64,000 nt of DNA from Roseateles amylovorans (GTDB lineage: Bacteria > Pseudomonadota > Gammaproteobacteria > Burkholderiales > Burkholderiaceae_C). The notes under the pieces are model-generated. The model saw only the letters and a program-made list of their open reading frames with translations. It had not been told where the DNA came from and did no database searches. This document shows, piece after piece, positions 7,535 to 15,604 of this stretch. The DNA lies in assembly GCF_025398155.2 (NCBI RefSeq), contig NZ_CP104562.2, positions 3,100,001 through 3,164,000 on the forward strand, written 5' to 3'. Made by a program: the position numbers and the translations under genes. Positions within the stretch are counted from its first letter, which is position 1. The number at the start of each line of letters is the position of its first letter.

Positions 7535-9079
7535 ATGACCTTCCTCGACAACATCAAGATTGGCAAACGCCTGTTTATGGCTTTCGGCGGCGTCTGTACG
7601 CTGTTGGTCGGCATCGCACTCGTGGCTTACTTCGGCATCGTTCGCTTGGGCGATCAAGTGAACTTGATCACTGACGAAGACTATCCCCAGCTCAAGCTCA
7701 CCGCCGTCATCACCAAGGCGGTGAATCAGCAAGCCCGCTCCGCCCGCAACCTGATCATCGTGAACGACCGTGCTCAGCGTGATGGTGAACGTCAGAAGAT
7801 CGAGGCTCAACTGCCCGTGATCGGAGCGGCATTCGACAAGCTGGTACCGATGGTGAACCGGGAAGAGGGCAAGCAACTGCTCGCCGTGGCCATTGAAAAG
7901 CGGCAGGCCTACCTGGTGCAACTGAAAGCCTTCCTGGAGGCGTCGAAGTCCGATGACGTGGAAGCAGCGCGCACGCTGCTTCTGGGTGCGGTTCGCGTGC
8001 CTCAGCTCGAATACATGAAGCAGCTGGAAGCCTTCAGTGACTTTCAGGAGAAGCAGATGGATGAGGCCGCCATAGAGGCGGACGTGATCACCGAGCAAGC
8101 ATTGCGCACGATCACCGTGGCTGGCATTGCGGCGGTGCTGTTCGCGGTGGCTGCCGGCGTGCTGCTCGGTCGGTCCATCACTCGGCCAGTGGCGGAGGCC
8201 GTGACGGTGCTCGACCGCGTGGCTCAGGGCGATCTGACCCACGATCTGGTGGTGACCCGCCGGGACGAGATGGGCGATCTGCTGCGTGCAGTGGACCAAT
8301 CCACCCGCTCGCTTCGCACGGTGGTGGTGGGCGTGCGCCAGGGCGTGGATTCGGTGTCGACGGCGGCCGGCCAGATCGCTGCAGGCAACCTGGATCTGTC
8401 CAGCCGCACCGAGCAGCAGGCGGGCGCCCTGCAGCAGACCGCTTCCTCCATGGAGCAGATGACCAGCACGGTGGCCGAAAGCGCCAACGCGGCGCGTCAG
8501 GCCGCCGAACTGGCCCAGACCGCCAGCGACGCAGCCGGCAAGGGCGCGCAGGTGGTGTCCGACGTGGTCGGGACCATGAGCGAGATCTCCGACTCCAGCA
8601 AGCGCATCAGCGACATCACCGGGGTGATTGACGGCATCGCCTTCCAGACCAACATCCTGGCGCTGAATGCCGCGGTGGAGGCGGCACGCGCCGGTGAACA
8701 CGGCCGTGGCTTCGCGGTGGTGGCCACGGAGGTGCGCGCCTTGGCGCAGCGCTCGGCCGCCGCAGCGAAGGAGATCAAGCAATTGATCGGCACCTCGGTC
8801 GAGAAGGTGGAGGCAGGCTCCGAACGGGTCGGTGCCGCCGGGACGACCATGCGCGACATCGTCAGCCAGGTCGCGCGGGTGACCCAGCTGATCAACGAGA
8901 TCTCGTCCGCCGCCACCGAGCAGAGCGCCGGCATCGGCCAGATGAGCTCGGCGGTCTCCCACATGGACCAGGCCACGCAGCAGAACGCCGCGCTGGTGGA
9001 AGAGGGCGCAGCCGCCGCACAAAGCCTGAATGACCAGGCCCGTACGCTGCTGCAGACGGTGGAAGTGTTCCGGGTCTGA
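7535..9079 (+). CDS. Methyl-accepting chemotaxis protein (chemoreceptor)
   Basis: This 514-residue chemoreceptor senses a periplasmic signal and controls the CheA kinase. It has an N-terminal helix (FMAFGGVCTLLVGIALVAYFG), a four-helix-bundle periplasmic domain at about 35-190, a second helix (AGIAAVLFAVAAGVLLG) and a HAMP domain beginning RSITRPVAEAV. The signalling hairpin carries the invariant tip IAFQTNILALNAAVEAARAGEHGRGF. The ATG at 7535 gives the standard MTFLDNIKIGKR start of this receptor class. No chemotaxis genes adjoin it. The ligand is unknown. Confidence 0.92.
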   Translation: MTFLDNIKIGKRLFMAFGGVCTLLVGIALVAYFGIVRLGDQVNLITDEDYPQLKLTAVITKAVNQQARSARNLIIVNDRAQRDGERQKIEAQLPVIGAAFDKLVPMVNREEGKQLLAVAIEKRQAYLVQLKAFLEASKSDDVEAARTLLLGAVRVPQLEYMKQLEAFSDFQEKQMDEAAIEADVITEQALRTITVAGIAAVLFAVAAGVLLGRSITRPVAEAVTVLDRVAQGDLTHDLVVTRRDEMGDLLRAVDQSTRSLRTVVVGVRQGVDSVSTAAGQIAAGNLDLSSRTEQQAGALQQTASSMEQMTSTVAESANAARQAAELAQTASDAAGKGAQVVSDVVGTMSEISDSSKRISDITGVIDGIAFQTNILALNAAVEAARAGEHGRGFAVVATEVRALAQRSAAAAKEIKQLIGTSVEKVEAGSERVGAAGTTMRDIVSQVARVTQLINEISSAATEQSAGIGQMSSAVSHMDQATQQNAALVEEGAAAAQSLNDQARTLLQTVEVFRV

Positions 9080-9105
9080 TTTCAACGGCCTGCAATACTG
9101 GCGGC

Positions 9106-9714
9106 ATGTCTTCGCCCGACCAAGCGCCGCTGTTCGATGATCTGCAAGTGCCCGCCGACGGCCTGCCCGCAGGCATGGTCTACGAGACCGGCTTCCTGTC
9201 GGCTGATGAGGAAGCCGCGCTCATCGCGGTGATTCGCGCGCTGCCGCTGGAGGCGGCGCAGTACAAGGGCTACACCGCGCGACGTCGCGTGGTGAGCTAT
9301 GGCGGCAGCTTCGACTACGACACCAACCGGCTGCTGCCGTCGTCCGCGTTGATCGACGAGCTGCAGCCGCTGCGGCGCCGCATCGCCGACTGGGCTGGGC
9401 TGGCGCCGAGTGCGCTGGTGCATACGCTGGTGGCTGAATATGCCCCCGGCACGCCGCTGGGCTGGCACCGGGACGTGCCCGACTTCGAGGAGATCTTCGG
9501 CGTCTCCCTCGGCGCGACCGCGACGCTGCGCTTTCGATCCTATCCGCCCGACATGCCGCAGCGGGCGGATGTGCTGAAGCTGGCCGTGGCGCCACGGTCG
9601 ATCTATCGGATCAAGGGGCCGTCCCGCTGGGCGTGGCAGCACAGCGTGGCGCCGGTGGAGCGGCTGCGGTGGTCGGTGACCTTCCGCACGCTCAGGGATG
9701 CGCGCGCCCGTTGA
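9106..9714 (+). CDS. AlkB-like Fe(II)/2-oxoglutarate dioxygenase
   Basis: This 202-residue protein belongs to the AlkB dioxygenases, which oxidatively remove alkyl groups from nucleic acids. Iron ligands are visible as His121-x-Asp123 (WHRD) and His179 (WQHSV). The 2-oxoglutarate-binding Arg pair lies in the C-terminal RWSVTFR. The nucleotide-lid region carries YTARRRVVSYG. It starts 26 bases after the chemoreceptor and abuts the stop of the convergent gene at 9715. Whether it repairs DNA or acts on another substrate is open. Confidence 0.85.
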   Translation: MSSPDQAPLFDDLQVPADGLPAGMVYETGFLSADEEAALIAVIRALPLEAAQYKGYTARRRVVSYGGSFDYDTNRLLPSSALIDELQPLRRRIADWAGLAPSALVHTLVAEYAPGTPLGWHRDVPDFEEIFGVSLGATATLRFRSYPPDMPQRADVLKLAVAPRSIYRIKGPSRWAWQHSVAPVERLRWSVTFRTLRDARAR

Positions 9715-10227
9715 TCAGGCCCCGCCCATGTTGACCTGACCGGTGCCCTCGCTGCGCAGCAGCAGCACCTTGCCGTTGCGGCGGACCAGCGTGTCCTGGG
9801 TGCGCGAACGCATGGACATGATCGATCCGCCGATGTCCAGCGAGCTCTGCACCTCGACCGTGGCCTGCTTGCGGTTCTTCGCAATCTGGATGTTGCGCAG
9901 CGTGTAGTTGGAATCCAGCTGCAGCATGCCGCCCATCTTCTGACCGATTTCTTCCCATGCCGCATAGGTGTGGCGCAGGGATTCGCAGGTCTCTTCCTTG
10001 TTCAGGATGTCCACGCGCGGGCGCGGCTGGCCGGCGACGCGCACCGCGGCTTCGGAGCTGAAGTCGTCCGCCAGCATGGCGCAGAGCTTGTCGGGCTCGC
10101 GGTTCAGGGTGGCGGCTTCGTAGTCACGGTAGAACGCGGTGACCTGTTCGGGTGTGAGGGTGCGCCCGCCGATGAAATACCACCAGCCGCCAATGGCCAG
10201 CAAGATGGCCAGAACAATCGCTTTCAA
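9715..10227 (-). CDS. Exported or membrane-anchored protein of unknown function
   Basis: This 170-residue protein has an N-terminal hydrophobic anchor (AIVLAILLAIGGWWYFIGG) followed by a soluble domain beginning LTPEQVTAFYRDYEAATLNREPDKLCAMLADDF. The pattern resembles NTF2/SnoaL-like folds, with a late strand repeat SMRSRTQDTLVRRNGKVLLLRSEG. It follows the next gene upstream by 20 bases on the same strand, suggesting an operon. The role is not known. Confidence 0.65.
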   Translation of the reverse strand: MKAIVLAILLAIGGWWYFIGGRTLTPEQVTAFYRDYEAATLNREPDKLCAMLADDFSSEAAVRVAGQPRPRVDILNKEETCESLRHTYAAWEEIGQKMGGMLQLDSNYTLRNIQIAKNRKQATVEVQSSLDIGGSIMSMRSRTQDTLVRRNGKVLLLRSEGTGQVNMGGA

Positions 10228-10247
10228 GAAGTCCTCCCCGGACGTGT

Positions 10248-11063
10248 TTAAGAAGTGGTGGTGTGCAGCAAGGCCTTCGCCGCCTCGATGCGCAGGGCCA
10301 TCGGCACGCTGTCGTCATTCATCACGCGCAAGAGGAAGGCGCGGGGATCGTCGGTGTGCGCCCGCGAGACAGTGGGCGCGGCGGCGCCGAGGGCGGGCAA
10401 CGCGTCGGTCGCCAGGTGCTCCGGCGCGGCTTCGGTAGCTCGCGCCGATGTCTTTGCTGACGCGCTGACGTTCAACTGCTTCATCGCTTCGTCCCATTCC
10501 GCCGGCTTGATGCTGCGAAGGGGCTGCAGCAGGTCGGCCTGACCCTCGGCGCCAGGCGGCACGTCCAGCCAGGGCGTGTCTGAAAAGATCGGAGCCAGGT
10601 CGGGGGCGATGAAGGCCGACCATTGATCAGACCGCACCTCGGCCACTGCAGGGCTGGCCTGCAGATAGGCGCCGCCAGGGGAAGTGTCCGGCCGCGGCAG
10701 CAGCGCCACCCGTGACCGTGGAATGGCTGCGAGATGGCGTTGCGTCAGCGCGTCCAGGACCGCGTGGGCTTGCGCCGCCGGGACCGGCGACTGCAAGGAG
10801 AACCACAGTTGCATGCCGTCGGCACCGGACACGGCGATGGCGGGCGCAGGCCAGGACAGGTCGGCCTGCACCGCGCGCCAGACGGCGCTCAGCGCGGTCC
10901 AGTCGGCAGGACGGGCCACCTCCAGCATCAGCGCGCGCACCGGGCTGGTCGGTGCAATGAAGGGCAGGGACGCGGCAGCGGCGGTGCCGTCGGAGACCCC
11001 CGCATCCCCCTCGGCGGCAGGCAGGACGAAGAGGCGGCGCAACTGGGATTGCAGTCGTGTCAT
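10248..11063 (-). CDS. Hypothetical cytoplasmic protein
   Basis: This 271-residue protein has no signal or membrane helix. Recognisable pieces are WTALSAVWRAVQADLSWPAPAIAVSGADGMQLWFSLQ near residue 60 and a C-terminal helix RAFLLRVMNDDSVPMALRIEAAKALL, which reads like a small HEAT-like repeat. The middle is Ala/Thr-rich. I do not recognise the family. It is the upstream member of a probable two-gene unit with the anchored protein at 9715. Confidence 0.6.
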   Translation of the reverse strand: MTRLQSQLRRLFVLPAAEGDAGVSDGTAAAASLPFIAPTSPVRALMLEVARPADWTALSAVWRAVQADLSWPAPAIAVSGADGMQLWFSLQSPVPAAQAHAVLDALTQRHLAAIPRSRVALLPRPDTSPGGAYLQASPAVAEVRSDQWSAFIAPDLAPIFSDTPWLDVPPGAEGQADLLQPLRSIKPAEWDEAMKQLNVSASAKTSARATEAAPEHLATDALPALGAAAPTVSRAHTDDPRAFLLRVMNDDSVPMALRIEAAKALLHTTTS

Positions 11064-11237
11064 GGGCGGTCGATCGTCAGGTAGGTCATTGAATCCTGGG
11101 ATTCAAAAGCAGGCGGCACTCTACTTGAAGCGGACGCGCGCGGCGCAGGCCTTTCGTCATGTGGAGGACGTGGGTTCGGGTGGGCTGTGTGTTCGGCCGA
11201 GCACCAGTCATTGCCCCAGCCGCCTTCGCGTGGCCAA

Positions 11238-11312
11238 TACGGCTCATGGCGTGAGCCGCAAATGCAGAAATACGGCTCAAAACATGAGCCGAATTCTGAA
11301 AATTGCGGCTCA
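11238..11312. repeat. 33-bp-period repeat of CGGCTCA/TGAGCCG palindromes
   Basis: CGGCTCA occurs at 11240, 11273 and 11306, exactly 33 bases apart. The first two are followed 5 bases later by TGAGCCG (11252-11258 and 11285-11291), making two perfect 7-bp-arm inverted repeats with identical spacing. The third unit has only the left arm. The surrounding AATACGGCTCA is also shared. The period equals about three helical turns, so bound dimers would sit on one face of the DNA. Confidence 0.75.
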
Positions 11313-11324
11313 CCGGCCTCTTCA

Positions 11325-11360
11325 TCCGGCCTTTTCACCCGGCCTTTTCACCCGGCCTCG
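11325..11360. repeat. 13-bp direct repeat
   Basis: CCGGCCTTTTCAC is repeated twice in tandem and followed by a third partial CCGGCCT. No known function. Confidence 0.6.
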
Positions 11361-11470
11361 CCGGGGCCGGCTCCCTGCGCACCCCCCACGGTCGGCTGTC
11401 CAGCGACGTCCACGCCCGCCCTGGCGTTTTGCCCGTTGACCATCCAAATCCGAACCCTTATGCTGGCTCT

Positions 11471-11484
11471 TGAAAGCGCTTTCA
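11471..11484. promoter_or_regulatory. LacI-family operator, perfect palindrome, upstream of GH30
   Basis: TGAAAGCGCTTTCA is fully palindromic with the central CG typical of LacI-family sites. The same 14-mer lies upstream of the TonB receptor and of the ABC importer. It is 79 bp before the GH30 ATG. The likely binder is the LacI-family protein at 36088-37110 (inference). Confidence 0.8.
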
Positions 11485-11562
11485 GAATGCGCCAATCGAT
11501 GAACCGCCTCGCTCTGCGGGACGCGCATCGACACATCAACGAGACAAGCGACAGACCCCGAC

Positions 11563-12987
11563 ATGCCTTCGATGACTCCCTCGCCGGCTTCCTTGCCGAC
11601 CTCTCAGCCGGCGTCGCCCTTGCGCTGGACCCTCTCCGCCAAGGGCGCCGATCTGGCCACCTCCACCCGTTTCGCCGAGCAGCCACCCTTGACGCTGACC
11701 GATGCCGCCGGCGTCGCGGCGCAGCCGTCGCTCCAGGGATTGCCGCAGTTGGCGGTGAACAGTCAGCGCGCCTTCCAGCGGATTGAAGGCTTCGGCGGCG
11801 CGTTCACCGAAGCGGCGGCCACCACCTGGCAGCAACTGCCGCCCGAGGAGGCCGATGCGCTGCTGCGGGCGTATTTCGACGCGGATGCGGGTCACGGCTA
11901 CAACTTCTGCCGTGTGCACATGAACAGCTGCGACTTCTCGCTGGGCAACTATGCGCATGCGGCGGTGGAGGGCGATACCGCCCTGGCGCACTTCAACATC
12001 GACCGCGACCGCCAGGCCTTGCTGCCGATGATCCTGGCCGCGCAAAAACTGGCGGCGCGCCCGATGCAGTTGCTGGTGTCGCCCTGGAGTCCGCCGGCCT
12101 GGATGAAGACCAATGGCCAGATGAACAACGGCGGCAAGCTGCGGCCGGAATACGCCGCCGTGTGGGCCCAGTGCTATGTGCGCTTCATCCAGGCGTACGA
12201 GGCCGAGGGCGTGCCGGTGTGGGGCGTGTCGGTCCAGAACGAACCCGACGCCACCCAGCGCTGGGACTCCTGCGTCTACAGCGCCGAGGAGGAACGCGAC
12301 TTCGTCCGCGACCATCTCGGGCCCGCACTGCATGCGGCCGGGCTGTCGCGCATCCGGATCGTGATCTGGGACCACAACCGCGATCAGATGGTGCAGCGCG
12401 CTGATGTGGTGTATTCCGATCCGGAGGCCGCCAAGTATGTGTGGGGCTGCGGCTTCCACTGGTATGTCGAGGATCACTTCGACCATGTCCGGCTGGTGCA
12501 TGACGCCTTCCCGGACAAGCAACTGCTGTTCACCGAAGGCTGTCAGGAAGGCGGGCCGCACCTCGGCTCCTGGGCCTTGGGCGAGCGCTATGCGCGCAGC
12601 ATCATCAACGACCTGAACCGCTGGACGGTGGGCTGGATTGACTGGAACCTGCTGCTCGATGAGACCGGCGGCCCCAATCATGTGGGCAATCTTTGCAGCG
12701 CACCGATGCTGGCGGACCGCGCAACCGGCCGGTTGATGCCGCAGAACTCCTACGACTACCTGGGCCATTTCGCCCGCTTCATCCGCCCCGGCGCCCGACG
12801 CGTCCTGTGCTCGGCCAGCCGCGAAGCGCTGGAATGCACCGCCGCCGTGAATGAAGACGGCAGCGTCGCGCTGGTGGTGTTGAACCGCAGCGAGGAGGCC
12901 CACCGCTTCGTGCTGAAGATCGACGGGCAGGCCACGGTCGCGACCTTGCCAGCGCGCGCGATCGCCAGCTACCTGCTGTCCCGTTGA
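11563..12987 (+). CDS. GH30 glycosidase (glucosylceramidase / beta-1,6-glucanase type), apparently cytoplasmic
   Basis: This 474-residue retaining glycosidase has the GH30 signs QRIEGFGGAFTEAAA near residue 70, the SPWSPPAWMKTNG strand, the acid/base Glu in VSVQNEPDA and the nucleophile Glu in LLFTEGCQEGG, and it ends with a beta-sandwich domain (SVALVVLNRSEEAHRF). Family members cut beta-1,6-glucan, glucosylceramide or related beta-glucosides; substrate here is inferred from context. No signal peptide is visible at either candidate start (ATG 11563 or 11572), and no strong ribosome site either. It opens a unit with a sugar-binding protein and a GH16 lipoprotein. Confidence 0.88.
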   Translation: MPSMTPSPASLPTSQPASPLRWTLSAKGADLATSTRFAEQPPLTLTDAAGVAAQPSLQGLPQLAVNSQRAFQRIEGFGGAFTEAAATTWQQLPPEEADALLRAYFDADAGHGYNFCRVHMNSCDFSLGNYAHAAVEGDTALAHFNIDRDRQALLPMILAAQKLAARPMQLLVSPWSPPAWMKTNGQMNNGGKLRPEYAAVWAQCYVRFIQAYEAEGVPVWGVSVQNEPDATQRWDSCVYSAEEERDFVRDHLGPALHAAGLSRIRIVIWDHNRDQMVQRADVVYSDPEAAKYVWGCGFHWYVEDHFDHVRLVHDAFPDKQLLFTEGCQEGGPHLGSWALGERYARSIINDLNRWTVGWIDWNLLLDETGGPNHVGNLCSAPMLADRATGRLMPQNSYDYLGHFARFIRPGARRVLCSASREALECTAAVNEDGSVALVVLNRSEEAHRFVLKIDGQATVATLPARAIASYLLSR

Positions 12988-12991
12988 CGCG

Positions 12992-14461
12992 ATGGATCGC
13001 GGATCTCCCCGACAAAGGCCAGGGCAGGGACCATGCAGCGGCCACCGTGACGGCACCAGTGACGGCACCAGTGACCGTGGAGCTGAAGCTGGCGGCCGCG
13101 ATGGCGACGGCCATGGCGGTGACCGCGCCGGCGCCGGCGCTGACGCGTGGACTCGCCCAGGATCGCTGCGGCGTCGCACCTGGATGGCAGGCATGGCGCT
13201 GCCGGCACTGAGCGGATTCACCGCACAGGCCGCCACACAGGCCGCCACACCGGCCGTGGCGGCACCGGCCGAGCCCACGGATGTCCTCACCGTGGCCGCC
13301 TTTCCGCTGGTGGACGACATCGCCCGCGCGGCGATGGCGGACTGGCGACGGCTGCATCCGCAGGTCGAGCTGCGGGTGCTGACGCGGCAGTATTCGGACC
13401 ACCACACCGCGATGACGACGGCGCTGTCGACGGCAGTCGGCCTGCCGGATGTGATGGCCCTGGAGTCCAGCGTGGTCGGCCGCTTCGCCCAGGGCGGCGG
13501 TCTGGACGACCTGCGCCGCCCGCCCTACGGCATCGAAGCCTATCGCCAGCAGTTGGTCCCGTTTGCCTACGACCAGGCGGTGGCGCGCGACGGTTCGGTG
13601 GTGGCCATGCCCACCGACATCGGCCCGGGCACCATGCTCTATCGGCACGACATCCTCGCCCGCGCCGAGGTGGTCGAGGACGACCTCACCCGCAGCTGGG
13701 ACGCCTACATCGCCGCCGGCCAACGCCTCAAGGCCCGCACCGGCGCTTACCTCATCTCCAGCGTTCAGACCATCAAGGACATCATGATCCGAGACGGCCT
13801 GAACACCGGAGAAGGCCTCTACTTCGACACCGACTCCCGGGTGCTGGTGAACTCGCCGCGATTCGAGCGGGCCTTTGAACTGGCGCTGCGTGCCCGGCAG
13901 CTGGGACTGGATGCCAAGGTGAGCAACTGGTCCAACGACTGGGGCGCCGGCCTGAAACAAGGCCGCCTGGCCACCGAGCTGTCGGCCGCCTGGTTGGTGG
14001 GCCAGCTCAGCAGCTTCGTGGCGCCCTCGACCCGCGGCCTTTGGCGTGCGGCGCCATTGCCGGGCGGGGCGCAAGCCGCCTATGGCGGCGCCTTCTATGC
14101 GATTGCCCGCAAGTCGGCGCCCTCGCGCAAGGCGCTGGCCTGGGACTTCATTCGCCTGATGACGCTGGATCCGGCGCGCCAGTTGCAGGCCTTCAAGACG
14201 CATGACGCGTTTCCGGCGCTGCGGGATGTGCATGCGGATCCGTTCTTCAGCGAGCCGGTGGACTTCCTGGGCGGGCAGCGCGCTCGATTGCTCTGGCGTG
14301 ACGCGGCGCTGCGCATCACCGCAATGCCGGTGCACAAGCAGAACCAGTTCGCCGAAGAGGTGGTGCAGACCGAACTGGACAAGGTGCTGCGCAATCAGAA
14401 GACGATCAAGCAGGCGCTGGCCGACGCCGAGGCGTTGCTTGCGCGGCGCGCCAGGCGCTGA
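12992..14461 (+). CDS. Periplasmic sugar-binding protein of an ABC importer (no permease beside it)
   Basis: This up to 489-residue family 1 solute-binding protein is closely similar to the one at 34572-35888. Shared blocks include DHHTAMTTALSTA, GLPDVMALE, PTDIGPGT, GEGLYFD and FKTxDAFPAL, so the two are paralogues. The mature part begins around PTDVLTVAAFPLVDDIA. A signal of Tat appearance, RRRTWMAGMALPALSGFTAQAA, precedes it. The start is uncertain: ATG 12992, 4 bases after GH30, gives a long Arg/Gly-rich leader, while ATG 13184 would cut off the double Arg. It probably delivers gluco-oligosaccharides to the importer encoded at 30101-34553 (inference). Confidence 0.82.
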   Translation: MDRGSPRQRPGQGPCSGHRDGTSDGTSDRGAEAGGRDGDGHGGDRAGAGADAWTRPGSLRRRTWMAGMALPALSGFTAQAATQAATPAVAAPAEPTDVLTVAAFPLVDDIARAAMADWRRLHPQVELRVLTRQYSDHHTAMTTALSTAVGLPDVMALESSVVGRFAQGGGLDDLRRPPYGIEAYRQQLVPFAYDQAVARDGSVVAMPTDIGPGTMLYRHDILARAEVVEDDLTRSWDAYIAAGQRLKARTGAYLISSVQTIKDIMIRDGLNTGEGLYFDTDSRVLVNSPRFERAFELALRARQLGLDAKVSNWSNDWGAGLKQGRLATELSAAWLVGQLSSFVAPSTRGLWRAAPLPGGAQAAYGGAFYAIARKSAPSRKALAWDFIRLMTLDPARQLQAFKTHDAFPALRDVHADPFFSEPVDFLGGQRARLLWRDAALRITAMPVHKQNQFAEEVVQTELDKVLRNQKTIKQALADAEALLARRARR

Positions 14462-14638
14462 CGGCCCAGCCCGCGCCAACAAGCAAAGACGCCAGGCGCC
14501 AAGGCGTCCGAAGCCACCGCCCTGGCCGACCGGGTCAGCCCGGCCAGCCGGGCCTGTCCGGCCGACTTGGCACGATCAGTTTCAGCAGGGCCCCGCGCGA
14601 CCGCGCGGCCCCCAATCCCATGAAGGAGACAAACAGCA

Positions 14639-15541
14639 ATGAAGCAGGCATTCACGCGTCGATGGACCTCCGTCTCGATGGCGTCCACGTTGATGATCAG
14701 CGGATTGGCCGGATGCGGCAGCGCCGGTCCGGCCGTCACCGCACAGCCGTCGACGACGGCGTCCGCATCGGCGACCGCCTCGGCATCGGCTGAGCCTTTG
14801 GGCCTGCCGGCGGGCTATCAACTGGTGTGGTCCGACGAATTCGATCGCGGCGAGCTGCCCGACGAATCCAAGTGGGCCTACGACACCGGCATGAACAAGC
14901 AGGGCTGGCACAACCGGGAGCAGCAGTACTACAGCGGACCGCGTGCGGAGAATGCAGCGCTGCGCGAGGGCCGGCTGGTGATCACCGCCCGCAAGGAAGC
15001 GCGTTCCTCCCAGCCCGACTGGGGCGGCCAGGCCTACAGCTCCACGCGGCTGTTGACCAAAGGACGTGCCGAATGGACCTACGGCTACTTCGAGATCCGG
15101 GCCAAGCTGCCCTGCGGCAAGGGCAGTTGGCCGGCGATCTGGACCCTGGGCCATGGCGAGTGGCCGGCCGCCGGCGAGCTGGACATCATGGAGCACATCG
15201 GCAGCGACCCGACGCGTGTCTTCAGCACGGTCCACACCACCACCGGCCATGGTTCGAACGGCGTGGGTGATGGCCGCGAGCTGCTCACCGCCTGCAGCGC
15301 CTTCCACAACTACCAGATGCTCTGGACCCCGTCCGAGGTCCGGTTCGGCATCGACGGTCGGCAGCATGCCACCTATCGCAACGCCGGCACCGGCGCGGCG
15401 CAATGGCCGTTCGATGCGCCGCAGTTCCTGATCCTGAACCTGGCCATCGGCGGCAACCTGGGCGGGGAAGTGGACGATGCCAGCTTCCCCCTGCGCTACG
15501 AGGTGGACTACGTCCGGGTCTACCAGCGCCAGGCCCGGTGA
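14639..15541 (+). CDS. GH16 beta-glucanase lipoprotein
   Basis: This 300-residue GH16 enzyme is predicted to hydrolyse beta-1,3- (or mixed-linkage) glucan. It has a lipoprotein signal (LISGLAG then Cys26), a Ser/Ala-rich linker, and the catalytic motif GELDIMEHIG with two Glu around Asp, followed by the usual ILNLAIGGNLGG strand and a VDYVRVYQ end. AAGGAGA lies 8 bases before the ATG. Anchoring in the periplasm or on the outer membrane would let it trim oligomers brought in by the TonB receptor. It is the last gene of the GH30 unit, 177 bases after the binding-protein gene. Confidence 0.9.
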   Translation: MKQAFTRRWTSVSMASTLMISGLAGCGSAGPAVTAQPSTTASASATASASAEPLGLPAGYQLVWSDEFDRGELPDESKWAYDTGMNKQGWHNREQQYYSGPRAENAALREGRLVITARKEARSSQPDWGGQAYSSTRLLTKGRAEWTYGYFEIRAKLPCGKGSWPAIWTLGHGEWPAAGELDIMEHIGSDPTRVFSTVHTTTGHGSNGVGDGRELLTACSAFHNYQMLWTPSEVRFGIDGRQHATYRNAGTGAAQWPFDAPQFLILNLAIGGNLGGEVDDASFPLRYEVDYVRVYQRQAR

Positions 15542-15556
15542 CCGGACCCGGCGCGG

Positions 15557-15580
15557 GACGGCCCGTGGATGCGGGCCGTC
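15557..15580. terminator. Hairpin between convergent GH16 and GH135-like genes
   Basis: A perfect 9-bp stem, GACGGCCCG paired with CGGGCCGTC over a 6-base loop, sits between two converging genes. There is no T-run, so it is a probable rather than certain terminator, possibly used from both sides. Confidence 0.5.
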
Positions 15581-15604
15581 ACCGGATGACGCCCGGGCCC
15601 CGGC

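Larger units (their letters stand above)
11064..11562. promoter_or_regulatory. Intergenic region upstream of GH30 with repeats and operator
   Basis: A 499-base non-coding stretch between divergent genes. It holds a 33-bp-period palindromic repeat (11238-11312), a short 13-bp direct repeat (about 11325-11360) and a perfect LacI-type operator (11471-11484), each listed separately. It must also carry the GH30 promoter. Confidence 0.6.
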
